Part shown: positions 7,350 through 9,107 of the stretch, in pieces | Numbering within the stretch: position 1 is the stretch's first letter | Layout: each line of letters opens with the position of its first letter | From: a bacterium | GTDB lineage: Bacteria > Electryoneota > Electryoneia > Electryoneales > Electryoneaceae | Length of the DNA stretch: 9,107 bases | Assembly: GCA_028278125.1 (NCBI GenBank) | Contig: JANQEY010000057.1 | Coordinates: forward strand, 1-9,107 | Reading direction: 5' to 3' | Translations under genes and position numbers: made by a program | Notes under the pieces: model-generated | The model's database searches: none | The model's input: the letters and a program-made list of their open reading frames with translations, nothing else | Told to the model about the DNA's origin: nothing

Positions 7350-7640
7350 TTAAGGTTGCGGATTTTCAAACTTGGGTACAATCTGGAAAAAAGTCTCATC
7401 CGATTTGATCATGCCCATTTCACTCCTGGCACGTTCCTCAATAGCTTCCAGCCCCTGTTTCAGATCCTGAACTTCAGCCGCCAGAGATTGATTTCTCTCC
7501 TGCAGACGCTTGTTCTCTTCCATCTGTGTCAGTTTTAATTGTTCGAGATCACGTACCTGGATAAGACTTCCATTTCCCGTCCATAGCTTATATTGGAGCA
7601 GGATTAATAATACAAACATGATCGCTGTAATAAATTTCAC
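7350..7640 (-). CDS. ftsB: Cell division protein FtsB
   Basis: FtsB is a small bitopic inner-membrane protein that forms the FtsQLB complex at the division septum. The 96-residue protein has one transmembrane segment at about 3-20, a heptad-rich coiled coil at about 27-70 (VRDLEQLKLTQMEENKRLQE and on), and the conserved C-terminal block EERARSEMGMIKSDETFFQIV for FtsL/FtsQ contact. The start is GTG (7638-7640); the next ATG (codon 8) would cut into the membrane segment, so GTG is preferred although no strong Shine-Dalgarno is seen. It lies 87 bp downstream of eno and 58 bp upstream of ispD, the standard gammaproteobacterial order. Confidence 0.95.
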   Translation of the reverse strand: MKFITAIMFVLLILLQYKLWTGNGSLIQVRDLEQLKLTQMEENKRLQERNQSLAAEVQDLKQGLEAIEERARSEMGMIKSDETFFQIVPKFENPQP

Positions 7641-7727
7641 TTGAACACCGTTAAATTTCGTATCCGAAAAAATTCAACCTTGTATATATTCGATGCCCGT
7701 CTCCTTATCGCAGGTTATGAGAAAATA

Positions 7728-9107
<1,380 letters not shown>

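Overview
The window reads as a chromosomal segment of a gammaproteobacterium of moderate to low GC. The minus-strand order eno-ftsB-ispD-ispF is typical of that class. Genus cannot be fixed from sequence alone. The outstanding content is a compact DSF (diffusible signal factor, cis-2-unsaturated fatty acid) quorum-sensing locus of the Xanthomonas rpf type, placed next to this housekeeping operon.

Layout. Positions 3-440 (+) hold the 3' part of an Smr-domain protein whose start lies off the left edge. Positions 596-1699 and 1712-4237 (+) are an rpfG-rpfC pair: a receiver/HD-GYP response regulator and a hybrid sensor kinase with membrane input, kinase, pseudo-receiver, receiver and HPt domains. 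Positions 4424-5326 (-) are rpfF, the DSF synthase, convergent with rpfC. Positions 4237-4390, between rpfC and rpfF, look like a 154-bp MITE-like element with terminal inverted repeats flanked by TA; its first base completes the rpfC stop codon. The 317-bp gap 5327-5643 holds the rpfF leader and perhaps a decayed reading frame. Positions 5644-9011 (-) are, in transcription order, eno, ftsB, ispD, ispF and a PaaI-like thioesterase. Positions 9014-9107 are a perfect 7-bp tandem repeat that abuts the eno start codon and runs off the right edge.

How the genes fit together. RpfF would make the fatty-acid signal, RpfC would sense it at the inner membrane and pass phosphate through its kinase, receiver and HPt domains to the RpfG receiver. 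In characterised systems RpfG then degrades cyclic di-GMP. Here the phosphorelay residues are intact, but the RpfG output domain has lost several predicted metal-binding and catalytic residues while keeping the GYP motif, so its output may not be c-di-GMP hydrolysis. The minus-strand operon supplies glycolysis (enolase), cell division (FtsB) and two steps of the MEP isoprenoid pathway (IspD, IspF).

Most worth checking: the degenerate RpfG, the heptamer array in the eno leader, the element at the rpfC stop, and the extra pseudo-receiver in RpfC.
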